From positions 117,516 to 181,515 of the forward strand of contig DATMES010000042.1 in the NCBI GenBank assembly GCA_035556555.1: DNA of 64,000 bases, read 5' to 3'. The stretch comes from Frankiaceae bacterium (GTDB lineage: Bacteria > Actinomycetota > Actinomycetes > BP-191). The notes beneath the pieces were generated by a model. That model saw nothing but the letters and a program-made list of their open reading frames with translations, ran no database searches and was not told where the DNA came from. Positions within the stretch are counted from its first letter, which is position 1. Each line of letters starts with the position of its first letter. The position numbers and the translations under genes are program-made. Shown here piece after piece: positions 17,739 through 25,644 of this stretch.

Positions 17739-18094
17739 CCCGACGGCGGCCGTAGCAGGTCGAGGATCTTCTCCGGCGGCCGGCCGACGACCGCGAGGCC
17801 GTCGTCGGTGACGACGATGGGCCGCTGCACGAGGATCGGGTTGTCCGCCAGCGTCCTGATCCACGCGGCGCGGTCGCGGGCGGCGTTCTTCAGGTCGAGC
17901 TCCTTGGCGCGCGGCTCGTCGAAGCGCGTGATGTCCCACGGCTCGGCGCCGAGCAGGCCGAGGACGCGTTCGAGCTCGGCCTCGGTCGGCGGCTCGTCGA
18001 GGTAGCGCCGCTCGTCGTACTCCGCGCCGGCCTCGTCGAGCATCCCCTTGCCGATGCGGCACTTCGAGCAGGACGGGTTGAACCAGATCTCCAT
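17735..18094 (-). CDS. Arsenate reductase (ArsC/Spx glutaredoxin-like family), 119 aa
   Basis: The N-terminus MEIWFNPSCSKCRIGKGML carries the catalytic cysteine in NPSCSKC. It is followed by YLDEPPTEAELERVL and the substrate-site block DNPILVQRPIVV typical of ArsC. The family reduces arsenate with glutathione-type or mycothiol/glutaredoxin partners, or acts as a YfgD-like protein of unclear role. No ars operon is present, so arsenic detoxification is not certain. Confidence 0.85.
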   Translation of the reverse strand: MEIWFNPSCSKCRIGKGMLDEAGAEYDERRYLDEPPTEAELERVLGLLGAEPWDITRFDEPRAKELDLKNAARDRAAWIRTLADNPILVQRPIVVTDDGLAVVGRPPEKILDLLRPPSG

Positions 18095-18134
18095 GGGTTC
18101 GATTCTCCCGCAACGCGCTGGCAGACTCGCGGGC

Positions 18135-18737
18135 ATGGAGTTCGAGGCGTTGAAGGTCCCCGGCGCGTGGGTCGGCACCCCCAGGCTGCACGCCGACGAC
18201 CGCGGGCTGTTCATGGAGCTGTACAAGTCGACGGCGTTCGCCGAGACCATCGGCCACCCGCTGACCGTCAAGCAGGTCAACAACTCCGTCTCGCGCAAGG
18301 ACGTCCTGCGCGGCATCCACTACGCGATCGTGCCGCCCGGCCAGGCCAAGTACGTCTCCTGCCCGCGCGGCGCCGGCCTCGACTTCGTCATCGACATCCG
18401 CGACGGCTCGCCGACGTTCGGGACGTGGGACGTCGTGCGCATCGACGACGTGGACCGGCGCGGCGTGTACGTCGCCGAGGGCATCGGGCACGCGTTCGTC
18501 GCGCTCACCGACGACACCTCGCTGCTGTACATGGTGTCGAGCGAGTACGACCCGGCGCGGGAGTTCACGTTGTCGCCGTTCGACCCTGACCTCGCGATCG
18601 ACTGGCAGGTCGCGGAGCCGGTGCTGTCGGACCGCGACCGCGAGGCGCCGACGGTCAAGGAGGCTCGCGAGCTCGGGCAGCTCCCGTCGTGGGACGCCTG
18701 CGTCGCGCACTACGCGTCGCTCGGCACGCGCGTCTAG
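18135..18737 (+). CDS. dTDP-4-dehydrorhamnose 3,5-epimerase (RmlC-like), 200 aa
   Basis: Cupin-fold sugar-nucleotide epimerase with HADDRGLFMELYKSTAF, NNSVSRKDVLRGIHYAI (the catalytic His region), CPRGAGLDFVIDIRDGSPTF and GIGHAFVALTDDTSLLYMVS. It would act on a dTDP-4-keto-6-deoxysugar for rhamnose or another deoxysugar. The other rml genes are not in this window. No clear ribosome site precedes the ATG, so it may be leaderless. The stop overlaps the sodX stop. Confidence 0.88.
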   Translation: MEFEALKVPGAWVGTPRLHADDRGLFMELYKSTAFAETIGHPLTVKQVNNSVSRKDVLRGIHYAIVPPGQAKYVSCPRGAGLDFVIDIRDGSPTFGTWDVVRIDDVDRRGVYVAEGIGHAFVALTDDTSLLYMVSSEYDPAREFTLSPFDPDLAIDWQVAEPVLSDRDREAPTVKEARELGQLPSWDACVAHYASLGTRV

Positions 18738-19042
18738 CGGACGCGCCCCGCCCGCCGCCACGGGTGGTAGCGCCAGCGCACCTCGCCGACGACGTCCTGC
18801 CGGGGCACGGCGCCGTACGTCCTGCTGTCCGTGCTCGCGGCGGGGTTGTCGCCCTCGACCCAGCACCCGTCCTCCGTGAGGCGTACGAGCCGCTTGACGG
18901 TGAGGCGTTCCGGCGTTCTGACGAGCACCACCGCGCCGGGGCGAGGGGACGCCGTACGGCGGACGAGGACCCACTCCCCCGGCGCGAGCGTCGGGATCAT
19001 GCTCGGCCCGCGGACGGCGACGCGCAGCCAGGGCAGGCGCAC
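18734..19042 (-). CDS. sodX: Nickel superoxide dismutase maturation protease (S26 family), 102 aa
   Basis: Small signal-peptidase-like protein. GPSMIPTLAPGEWVLVRR contains the nucleophilic serine (SM motif), VKRLVRL the catalytic lysine region, and GCWVEGDNPAASTDSRTYGA the box E region. Lengths near 100-150 residues and divergence from sodN are characteristic of the protease that removes the leader from Ni-SOD. The GTG at 19042 follows GAGGAG. It shares a 73-base divergent promoter region with sodN. Confidence 0.88.
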   Translation of the reverse strand: MRLPWLRVAVRGPSMIPTLAPGEWVLVRRTASPRPGAVVLVRTPERLTVKRLVRLTEDGCWVEGDNPAASTDSRTYGAVPRQDVVGEVRWRYHPWRRAGRVR

Positions 19043-19115
19043 TCGGCGGGCTCCTCGCGTACGGGGATAGGGTCGTTGGAGACCTTGAACGAACACCCGA
19101 CGAAAGGAAAGCCCG

Positions 19116-19514
19116 ATGTCGCTGCTGGCCCGCCTGCTGGCTCCGCGCGTCACCGCCGAGGCCCACTGCGACCTGCCGTGCGGCGTCTACGACCCGGCGC
19201 AGGCGCGCGTCGAGGCGCTCTCGGTGAAGGCGTGCATGGAGAAGTACGCCGCGTCCGACGACGAGCAGTTCCGCACCCGCGCCATCCAGATCAAGGAGGA
19301 GCGCGCCGACCTCGTCAAGCACCACCTCTGGGTGCTGTGGACCGACTACTTCAAGCCCGAGCACCTCGACGCGCACCCGGGCCTGCACCAGCTGTTCTGG
19401 GACGCCACCAAGGCGGCCGGCGCGGCGAAGAAGTCCCTCGACCCCGCTGACGGCCAGAAGGTCATCGACCTGGTCGACCAGATCGCCGAGGTCTTCGCGG
19501 CGACCAAGAAGTAG
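19116..19514 (+). CDS. sodN: Nickel superoxide dismutase, 132 aa
   Basis: Dismutates superoxide using nickel bound by the N-terminal hook. The precursor has a 16-residue leader (MSLLARLLAPRVTAEA), then HCDLPCGVY, in which His17, Cys18 and Cys22 become the nickel ligands after cleavage. The rest forms the four-helix Ni-SOD fold (KEERADLVKHHLWVLWTDYF, HPGLHQLFWDATKAAGAAKK). AAGGAAAG lies before the ATG. In actinobacteria nickel and the Nur repressor usually control it; no operator was identified here. Confidence 0.97.
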   Translation: MSLLARLLAPRVTAEAHCDLPCGVYDPAQARVEALSVKACMEKYAASDDEQFRTRAIQIKEERADLVKHHLWVLWTDYFKPEHLDAHPGLHQLFWDATKAAGAAKKSLDPADGQKVIDLVDQIAEVFAATKK

Positions 19515-19705
19515 CACCCGTACCTTCCGGTCCGAGCCGGGGGCCGGTGGCCGTGTGGCGCCCTCTTCGGGTGCGCGGCTGCCGGCCTCCGCCGGCCGTG
19601 GTCCCGGCGGCGAACCGCACCTTCAGGCGCCACGCCCGCCGCCGGTCGACCCGACCTCCGCTCGCCCGCCCAGGCCGGCCGCTGCCGGTCCGGCCGCGCC
19701 CGCCG

Positions 19706-19765
19706 CGCAAGCGTTTCCTGCAGCGTTGCGCGACGGAATGGCGTTCGCTGCAGGAAACGCTTGCG
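19706..19765. terminator. Perfect 20-base inverted repeat between sodN and the GNAT gene
   Basis: Arms CGCAAGCGTTTCCTGCAGCG (19706-19725) and its exact complement (19746-19765) flank a 20-base loop. It lies about 190 bases after sodN and 18 bases before the next start. There is no T-tract, so it may be a terminator, a processing hairpin or a one-off copy of another dispersed repeat. Confidence 0.55.
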
Positions 19766-19783
19766 GCATCCCGAGGTGACCGT

Positions 19784-20248
19784 GTGATCAGACCCGCCGT
19801 CCCTGACGACGTGCCGGTCGTCCTGGCGCTCATCCGCGAGCTGGCGACGTACGAGCGCGAGCCCGACGCCGTCGTCGCGACCGAGGACGGGCTGCGTACG
19901 GCGCTCTTCGGCGACTCCCCCGCGGTCCACTGCCACGTCGCCGAGGAGGACGGCGAGGTCGTGGGCTTCGCGCTGTGGTTCCTCAACTTCTCGACGTGGC
20001 TGGGCCGCCACGGCATCTACCTCGAGGACCTGTACGTCCGCCCTTCGCACCGCGGCGGTGGGCTCGGCAAGGCGCTGCTGGAGACGTTGACGTCGATCGC
20101 GGCGGAACGCGGCTACGGCCGCGTCGAGTGGTCGGTGCTCGACTGGAACGAGCCGGCGCAGGCGTTCTACCGCTCCCTCGGCGCCGAGCCGATGGACGAG
20201 TGGACCGTCTGGCGGCTGACACCGGCGGCACCTGATGGCGGTCAGTGA
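19784..20248 (+). CDS. GNAT family N-acetyltransferase, 154 aa
   Basis: Acetyl-CoA-dependent transferase resembling diamine acetyltransferases: FALWFLNFSTWLGRHGIYLE, DLYVRPSHRGGGLGKALLE (the acetyl-CoA pyrophosphate loop RGGGLGKAL) and WSVLDWNEPAQAFYRSLGAE. Substrate is not determined; polyamine or amino-group acceptors are typical. The GTG follows GAGGTG. Its 3-prime end overlaps the next gene by 14 bases. Confidence 0.88.
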   Translation: MIRPAVPDDVPVVLALIRELATYEREPDAVVATEDGLRTALFGDSPAVHCHVAEEDGEVVGFALWFLNFSTWLGRHGIYLEDLYVRPSHRGGGLGKALLETLTSIAAERGYGRVEWSVLDWNEPAQAFYRSLGAEPMDEWTVWRLTPAAPDGGQ

Positions 20249-20510
20249 GCGGCTCGCGGCCTGGGTGGTACAGACCTTCCCCGCCGGGGCCGCGGAACGC
20301 GTGCTGGAGGAGCTGCGGCAGGTGCACGACGGCAACGCCTCGGAACGCCTTCAGGCGTCACTCGTGATCCGGACGAACGGCGACTGGGACGCGTTCCAGT
20401 ACCAGCTGCGCGTCGTCGCCCAGGACTGGCGAGACGCGCTCGTCAACGCCGGCGTGGGGGACGGTGACTGGCCCCACGTCCTCGACGGCGTGCTCGGCCC
20501 GAGGTCGTGA
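20235..20510 (+). CDS. Conserved hypothetical protein, 91 aa
   Basis: Small soluble, probably helical protein (SERLAAWVVQTFPAGAAERV, LVIRTNGDWDAFQYQLRVVA, QDWRDALVNAGVGDGDWPHV). No domain of known function recognised. It overlaps the acetyltransferase and is probably cotranslated. Its TGA stop is formed by the first bases of family A repeat copy 1, suggesting the repeat set its present C-terminus. Confidence 0.68.
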   Translation: MAVSERLAAWVVQTFPAGAAERVLEELRQVHDGNASERLQASLVIRTNGDWDAFQYQLRVVAQDWRDALVNAGVGDGDWPHVLDGVLGPRS

Positions 20511-20562
20511 TCTTGGCGACGTTTCTGCCGCTCGAGCAGCACAGACGTCGCCAAGATCACGA
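20505..20562. repeat. Dispersed inverted repeat family A, copy 1
   Basis: Arms of 18 bases, TCGTGATCTTGGCGACGT at 20505-20522 and its perfect complement at 20545-20562, flank a 22-base loop. It sits between two convergent genes and overlaps the stop of the left one. The stem is strong enough to act as a terminator for either direction. Confidence 0.78.
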
Positions 20563-20568
20563 AACCGG

Positions 20569-23500
20569 CTAGGCGCGTGACGCAGCTCGGCGGCGCAGGA
20601 GCACCGCCGCCGCCGAGCCGAGCACCGCGAGCACCGCGAGCCACTCCGAGCCGCCCGTCGCGGGCAGGCCGTCGTCGTCGTCCCCGTCACCGGGGCCGGA
20701 CCCCGACGACTTCGCGGACACGTCGAGCGACTCCGTCACCGTCGTGGCCGCGCCGTCGGCGTCGGTCACGGTCAGCTTCACGGTGTACGTCCCCGCCGCC
20801 GCGTACGTGTGCGAGGTCGACCGCCCCGTGCCCGAGGTGCCGTCGCCGAAGTCCCACGCGTACTTCAGGTCAGGACTCGCCTGCCGGTCGTCGAACGACT
20901 CCGACGCGTCGAACGACACGGGAGAACCGACCACAGGCGACTCCGGCTTCACCGCGAGCTTCGCGGTGGGCGCGACGTTCGCGGACGCGTCGCCCGAGTA
21001 GCCGTAGTTGAAGTCGGCGCAACGGTTCGTCGTCGTGAACGTCACGTCGCCGGCGAGGTTCCCGCCGACCCCCACCCCGCTGTCGGGACCGATGTCGTCG
21101 CCGGCGAGCGAGTCGACCTTGAACTTCAGGCAGCCGTGCCGGAACTCCCAGTTCCCCGACTCGGTGGACGGGTCCTCGTAGTTGTCGACCCACCCGGTGT
21201 CCGAGAACGAGTCGCCCTGCTTGAACGCCGCGTCGTTCAGGTTCGGGGTCAACGAGCCGGGGGTCGGGTTGGCGTCGAGCGGCGACTGCGCCGGCGGGTC
21301 GTCGGTGCCGGCGTTGCCGTAGCCGTGCGCCTCGTCGGTGTAGACGAGCAGGACACCCGGGTCGAACGCGATGGCGGCGCGGTCGTTCTCGCCCTTGCCG
21401 TCGTAGTCGAAGCCGCTGCGGTCGCGCATCTCGAGGTAGTAGCCGTGGTCCGCGGTCGCGTCGGCATCGGAGGAGATCCACTGCCATCCCTTGGTGCAGC
21501 GGGTCGCGACCTTGAGGTCCTCCTTGCAGCCGCCGTTGTAGAGCCGCTCCCGGTCGGCGTCGAAGTCCTCGAAGTTGCTGTCGTAGATCACCTCGTCGCC
21601 TGCCGTGATCTTGACGTCGTCGATGAACCATCCGGGGTGCGCGAGGCCGGGGTCGGTGGCGTACGAGAAGCGCACGACAGCGCCCTCGGTGCCGGCGAGG
21701 TGCGAGATGTCGTACGAGTCGGGGAGGAACGGCCCGTCCGGGTACTGCGACTGGCCAGGCGCCGAGGCGACGCGGTCGGCGGGGGCGGTGCCGGCGTCGT
21801 ACGAGCCCGAGGTGCCGGTGATGCCGTTGCCGTACTTGGTCTGGCACTGGTTGGTGTTCGGGTTCTGCACGGCGGGCGTCGTGTAGCCGTTCTCCGACGC
21901 GACTGAGGTGTACGTCTGCCCGTTGTCCGGCGACGTGAGGACGAAGCCGTAGTCGTAGTCCCACTCGATGTCCCAGTACGAGTTGAACTCCAGCTTGACC
22001 TCGGTGCCCGCGGGGACGTCGCGCATGTCCGGCAGGGAGACGTCGAGGTTGTGGGCACCGTTGGGAGCGCAGCCGAAGTCGTTGCCCGCGCCCGACCACC
22101 ACACGTGCGTCGGGGACGCGCCCTGCGAGACCTTCTCCGGGCTGATGAGCTGCCGCCCGGGGAGCTTCGCGGTGTACGCCTCACCGTTGTCGACGGTCGG
22201 GCCGCTCAGCGTGTACTCGTCACCGTCAGGGGTCATCCACGTGATCTCGTGGGTGTTGACCTTCGAGTCCTTCCAGCCGTCGGCGTTCGTGGTCTTCCCC
22301 GGCGGCAGCACCTTGGGCACGATCCAGCCGAGGTCCTGCTTGCCGAAGACGTCCATGTTCTGCGACTTGTCGGTCGCCATGAGGTTCCAGTCGCCGTACG
22401 TGCTGCGGTCGCCGGTCGAGTAGAAGTCCGGCAGGCCGAGCGAGTGGCCGTACTCGTGCGAGATGACGCTCGCCTTGTCGATCGACGACTCGGGGTTGAC
22501 GTTGTACGGCCCGACGCGGACGAAGACCTTGAGGTCGTCGCCCATGTCGTCGGTCGTCATCTGCGCGCGCTGCTCGTCGGTGTACCAGAGCGGCCGGCCG
22601 AGCAGGTCCTTGAGCTGGTCCTTGGTGGTGTAGCCGGTGAGTTTGGTGACCGGGTCGGTGTAGTAGAACTCCAGGCTCGACGAGTGCGGCCAGATGTTGT
22701 CGTAGACGGGGAACGACCCGCCGTGCCCGCCCTCGCCGACGAACACCATCATGAAGAAGTCGACGACGCCGTCCTTGTCGGTGTCGAAGTCGGAGTAGTC
22801 GATCTCCGGGTCGGCGATGGCGGCGGCGTCGTAAACGGCCTTGCCGGGCGGGCCGCAGGCGCTGTCGATGTCGAACAGCGGCGCGATGCCCCCGACGGCG
22901 CCGACGTACGCCGCCTGGTGACCGCCCTTGTCGAGGCCGTAGTAGTTGGTGTTGCCGGGCAGCTGGTACCAGCCGCCGACGATGCGGTTCTGGTACGCCG
23001 CGGTGCCCTGCGCCTCCTGGCGCGTGATCTGCGACCCGGCCGCGTCGGGCGTGCAGGCGCCGTTCGGCTGCGGCGTGCTGAACTGGATCTGCTCCGCGGG
23101 GAACGGCACATCCGTCAGCCCGGCCGACGGCACGGTCGCGTGCGGGTACAGCTGCTTGTACGAGTTCTCCTGCCACAGGTTGAACGTCGAGCCCTTGATC
23201 GCCGGGTCGTTGATCTTGTTCGCGAGCGCCTCGCCGCTGTGCGCGGGCGCGGTGTGCGAGCGGTCCATGTAGTCGACGGGGACGACGGGGAACGGCCGGT
23301 CGCCGTACCGCGCGGTGTTGTAGAGGTCGTCCGGCGGGATGACCTTGGGGCCGTGGCTCGTCGCGGTGGCCGAGCCGCCGCCGTACGTCAGCGACGCCGT
23401 CGTGGAGATGTCCTTCCAGACGACCTCCGGGTCCTCGCCGGTCGTGAGCGCGCGGCCCTGGACGATGAGCGTCTTGACGATCGGCTCCGTGGCCGTGCCG

Positions 23501-24210
23501 GCGCCGATGCCGCCGATGTCCCAGGTGATGTCGCCGGTGCCGCCGTTGACCGACGCGGGGTCGCCCGCGTCGCTCGGCTCGACGTCGGTGAACTTCATGC
23601 CGGGTACGTCGGGCAGCGTCACGGTCACGCCGGTGTCGGCGTCGTCGTAGTTGCGGACGATGACGCGGAACGGGTACGTCTCGCCGGGCTTCACCCAGCC
23701 GACGGCGGAGGTGAAGTTGTTCTCGAGCTCCAGTCCGGCGACGGCCTCCGCGACGGCGAGCGGCGCGGAGCCCGCCATCGCGACGCGGGTCTTGCCGGCG
23801 ACGGCGTCGACGACGCGCACGCCGACGGTCTCGACGTAGCCGGTGTTCTTGCCGGGGTCGACCTGCTTGGTGACGGTGCCGGGCACGACGACGCCGAACG
23901 TCCCGTCCTTGCCGCTCTTCACGCCGGGGATGCGCCCGAGCTCACGGCCGGCGGCGTCGACGACCGCGACGGCGAACGTCCCCGCGACCGCCTTGCCGTC
24001 GTCGTCGCGCAGGACGCCCGTGACCGCGGCGGTCTCGCCTGGGCGTACGGCGTCGCGTCCGGCGGTCGGCTCGACCTTCAGGTCCGCCCGCAGCTTGGGG
24101 ACGGGCAGCTTCGGCGGCCGCGCCGTCGCGGTCGAGCCGGGGGTCTGGCTCAGCGACAGCAGCAGGGGCGCCGCCGCGAGCAGGGCGACGGACGGACGTA
24201 CGCGGCGCAT
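20569..24210 (-). CDS. M6 family (immune inhibitor A-like) metalloprotease, LPXTG-anchored, 1213 aa
   Basis: Secreted zinc protease. A signal peptide precedes Ig-like regions. The catalytic site SHEYGHSLGLPDFY near residue 585 has the HExxH pair of M6 peptidases. A PKD domain (YAWDFGDGTSGTG ... GTYTVKLTVTDADG) lies near the C-terminus. The end is LPATGG, a hydrophobic segment and RRRAASRA, a sortase sorting signal. The protein is thus probably covalently wall-attached. The ATG follows GAGGAG. No sortase gene lies in this window. Confidence 0.92.
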   Translation of the reverse strand: MRRVRPSVALLAAAPLLLSLSQTPGSTATARPPKLPVPKLRADLKVEPTAGRDAVRPGETAAVTGVLRDDDGKAVAGTFAVAVVDAAGRELGRIPGVKSGKDGTFGVVVPGTVTKQVDPGKNTGYVETVGVRVVDAVAGKTRVAMAGSAPLAVAEAVAGLELENNFTSAVGWVKPGETYPFRVIVRNYDDADTGVTVTLPDVPGMKFTDVEPSDAGDPASVNGGTGDITWDIGGIGAGTATEPIVKTLIVQGRALTTGEDPEVVWKDISTTASLTYGGGSATATSHGPKVIPPDDLYNTARYGDRPFPVVPVDYMDRSHTAPAHSGEALANKINDPAIKGSTFNLWQENSYKQLYPHATVPSAGLTDVPFPAEQIQFSTPQPNGACTPDAAGSQITRQEAQGTAAYQNRIVGGWYQLPGNTNYYGLDKGGHQAAYVGAVGGIAPLFDIDSACGPPGKAVYDAAAIADPEIDYSDFDTDKDGVVDFFMMVFVGEGGHGGSFPVYDNIWPHSSSLEFYYTDPVTKLTGYTTKDQLKDLLGRPLWYTDEQRAQMTTDDMGDDLKVFVRVGPYNVNPESSIDKASVISHEYGHSLGLPDFYSTGDRSTYGDWNLMATDKSQNMDVFGKQDLGWIVPKVLPPGKTTNADGWKDSKVNTHEITWMTPDGDEYTLSGPTVDNGEAYTAKLPGRQLISPEKVSQGASPTHVWWSGAGNDFGCAPNGAHNLDVSLPDMRDVPAGTEVKLEFNSYWDIEWDYDYGFVLTSPDNGQTYTSVASENGYTTPAVQNPNTNQCQTKYGNGITGTSGSYDAGTAPADRVASAPGQSQYPDGPFLPDSYDISHLAGTEGAVVRFSYATDPGLAHPGWFIDDVKITAGDEVIYDSNFEDFDADRERLYNGGCKEDLKVATRCTKGWQWISSDADATADHGYYLEMRDRSGFDYDGKGENDRAAIAFDPGVLLVYTDEAHGYGNAGTDDPPAQSPLDANPTPGSLTPNLNDAAFKQGDSFSDTGWVDNYEDPSTESGNWEFRHGCLKFKVDSLAGDDIGPDSGVGVGGNLAGDVTFTTTNRCADFNYGYSGDASANVAPTAKLAVKPESPVVGSPVSFDASESFDDRQASPDLKYAWDFGDGTSGTGRSTSHTYAAAGTYTVKLTVTDADGAATTVTESLDVSAKSSGSGPGDGDDDDGLPATGGSEWLAVLAVLGSAAAVLLRRRAASRA

Positions 24211-24277
24211 GGGTACTCCTCGTAGGCGTGCTGGCGCGGCCAGCCTATGGCCGGCCTGCGCTAGTACCCTCCCCCGC

Positions 24278-24652
24278 ATGCCGCTCCGTACTCCCGCGCG
24301 GACCGGATTGGTCGCGGCGGGCGGCGCGGCGGGGGCCGCCGCGCGCTGGGGCGTCCTCGCGGCGGAGCCGGTGCGGCCTGGCTCGTTCCCGCTCACGACG
24401 TTCCTGGTCAACGTCCTCGGCGCGGGTCTGCTCGGCTACCTCGTCGGCCGGGTGCCGGTCCGCGACGACCGGTCGGAGGGCGTACGACTGCTGCTCGGGA
24501 CGGGCGTGCTGGGCGGGTTCACGACGTTCTCCGGCTTCGCGCTGGAGGTGTGGCAGGGCCCGGCGGTGGCGTACGCGCTCGTGGCCGTCGTCGCGGGCGT
24601 CGCGGCGGCCGTCGTGGGGCTGGCGCTCGGCGCGGCGGCGGCTCCGGAATGA
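24278..24652 (+). CDS. crcB: Fluoride channel CrcB/Fluc, first subunit, 124 aa
   Basis: Four membrane segments with the family motifs GGAAGAAARWGVLA, PLTTFLVNVLGAGLLGYLVG (the conserved Asn) and GTGVLGGFTTFSGFALEV (the Phe box GGFTTFS). It exports fluoride as a dual-topology dimer; actinobacteria often have paired genes forming a heterodimer. A TAGTAC hexamer about ten bases before the ATG may be a -10 element of a near-leaderless transcript. It overlaps the second crcB as ATGA. Confidence 0.92.
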   Translation: MPLRTPARTGLVAAGGAAGAAARWGVLAAEPVRPGSFPLTTFLVNVLGAGLLGYLVGRVPVRDDRSEGVRLLLGTGVLGGFTTFSGFALEVWQGPAVAYALVAVVAGVAAAVVGLALGAAAAPE

Positions 24653-24975
24653 CGACGTTCCTGCTGGTGCTCGCCCTGGGCGCGCTCGGGTCGGCGGCGC
24701 GCTACCTCGTGGACTCGGCGCTGACCGCGCGGCTCGGCGACGCGTGGCCGTGGGGGACGTTCGTCGTCAACGTCACCGGCTGCTTCGCCGCCGGACTGGT
24801 CACCAGCCGCGTCGTCCTCGTGGGGCTGGTGGGCGCGTACACGACGTTCTCGACGTACGCCGTCGAGGTCGTCAAGGTCGACGGCTCGTCACGCCCCGCT
24901 GCCCTCGCCTACGGGCTCGGGAGCGTGGTCGCCGGCGTCCTCGCCGCCGGCCTCGGCCTCGTCCTCCGCGGCTGA
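24649..24975 (+). CDS. crcB: Fluoride channel CrcB/Fluc, second subunit, 108 aa
   Basis: Partner of the preceding gene, started by an ATGA overlap. Motifs are LGALGSAARYLVDSAL, WPWGTFVVNVTGCFAAGL and GLVGAYTTFSTYAVEVV. It is slightly short but has four hydrophobic segments. The last 87 bases overlap the convergent DUF3159 gene, so the two mRNAs would be antisense to each other. No fluoride riboswitch was recognised upstream of the pair. Confidence 0.9.
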   Translation: MTTFLLVLALGALGSAARYLVDSALTARLGDAWPWGTFVVNVTGCFAAGLVTSRVVLVGLVGAYTTFSTYAVEVVKVDGSSRPAALAYGLGSVVAGVLAAGLGLVLRG

Positions 24976-25644
24976 CTCGGGTACGGGCACGTCGCGGGTC
25001 CGCCACTTCACGTACGGCAGGGTGACGGCCAGCAGCGCGAGGAACAGCGGGTAGCCCATGCCGATCTTCGCGGCGGCGAGCAGGCCGACCTGGTCCTCCT
25101 TGTACAGCAGCGACTGCACGGCGAACCGGAGCAGGAACATCGCCGACCAGCCGAGCGTCGCCTCGGAGTACGCGCGCCTGACCCGGGGGTGCTCGTGCCA
25201 CTCCTTCGGGTACTTGTCGAGGACCAGCCGCATGATGACGCCCACCATCGGGTGGCGGACGAGCACCGAGACGAGGAAGCCGACGCCGTAGAGGACGTTG
25301 GTGGCGATGCCGACGACGAAGAAGTTCTTGGCCTCGCCGGTCTTCATGGCGATGAAGGCGGAGATCGCGACGCCGAACACGCCGGAGAACGCGTGCCGCA
25401 GCGTCTCCTTCATGACGAGGCGCACGAGGACGAGCACGAGGGTGGTGGCGATCGCGACGTAGACGGCGGTGCGCAGCTCGGTGACGACGTTCGTGATGAC
25501 GAACGCCGCCGGTGGCAGCGCCGAGTCGACCCAGTCGCGGGGACCGCCGAACAGCTCCTTCGGGTCCTGCCCCGCGCGGCGCCCTCCGACGACCTCCTCG
25601 AGGATTTCGTCGACGTCCTTGCCCTGCGTGTCCAAGCCCTTCAC
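24889..25644 (-). CDS. DUF3159 family membrane protein, 251 aa
   Basis: About five membrane segments follow an N-terminal cytoplasmic stretch (DEILEEVVGGRRAGQDPKEL). Typical elements are LPPAAFVITNVVTELRTAVY, ALRHAFSGVFG-like KETLRHAFSGVFGVAISAFI, NVLYGVGFLVSVLVRHPMVG and GWSAMFLLRFAVQSLLYKED. Function is unknown. The acidic tail is encoded antisense to crcB. The GTG overlaps the stop of the metallophosphoesterase gene. Confidence 0.85.
   Translation of the reverse strand: MKGLDTQGKDVDEILEEVVGGRRAGQDPKELFGGPRDWVDSALPPAAFVITNVVTELRTAVYVAIATTLVLVLVRLVMKETLRHAFSGVFGVAISAFIAMKTGEAKNFFVVGIATNVLYGVGFLVSVLVRHPMVGVIMRLVLDKYPKEWHEHPRVRRAYSEATLGWSAMFLLRFAVQSLLYKEDQVGLLAAAKIGMGYPLFLALLAVTLPYVKWRTRDVPVPESAAEDEAEAGGEDAGDHAPEPVGEGSGA

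Noticed and set aside
24211..24277. Fluoride riboswitch upstream of crcB
   Set aside because: Only 67 bases separate the genes and no conserved riboswitch core was recognisable; a -10 hexamer close to the ATG suggests a near-leaderless mRNA.
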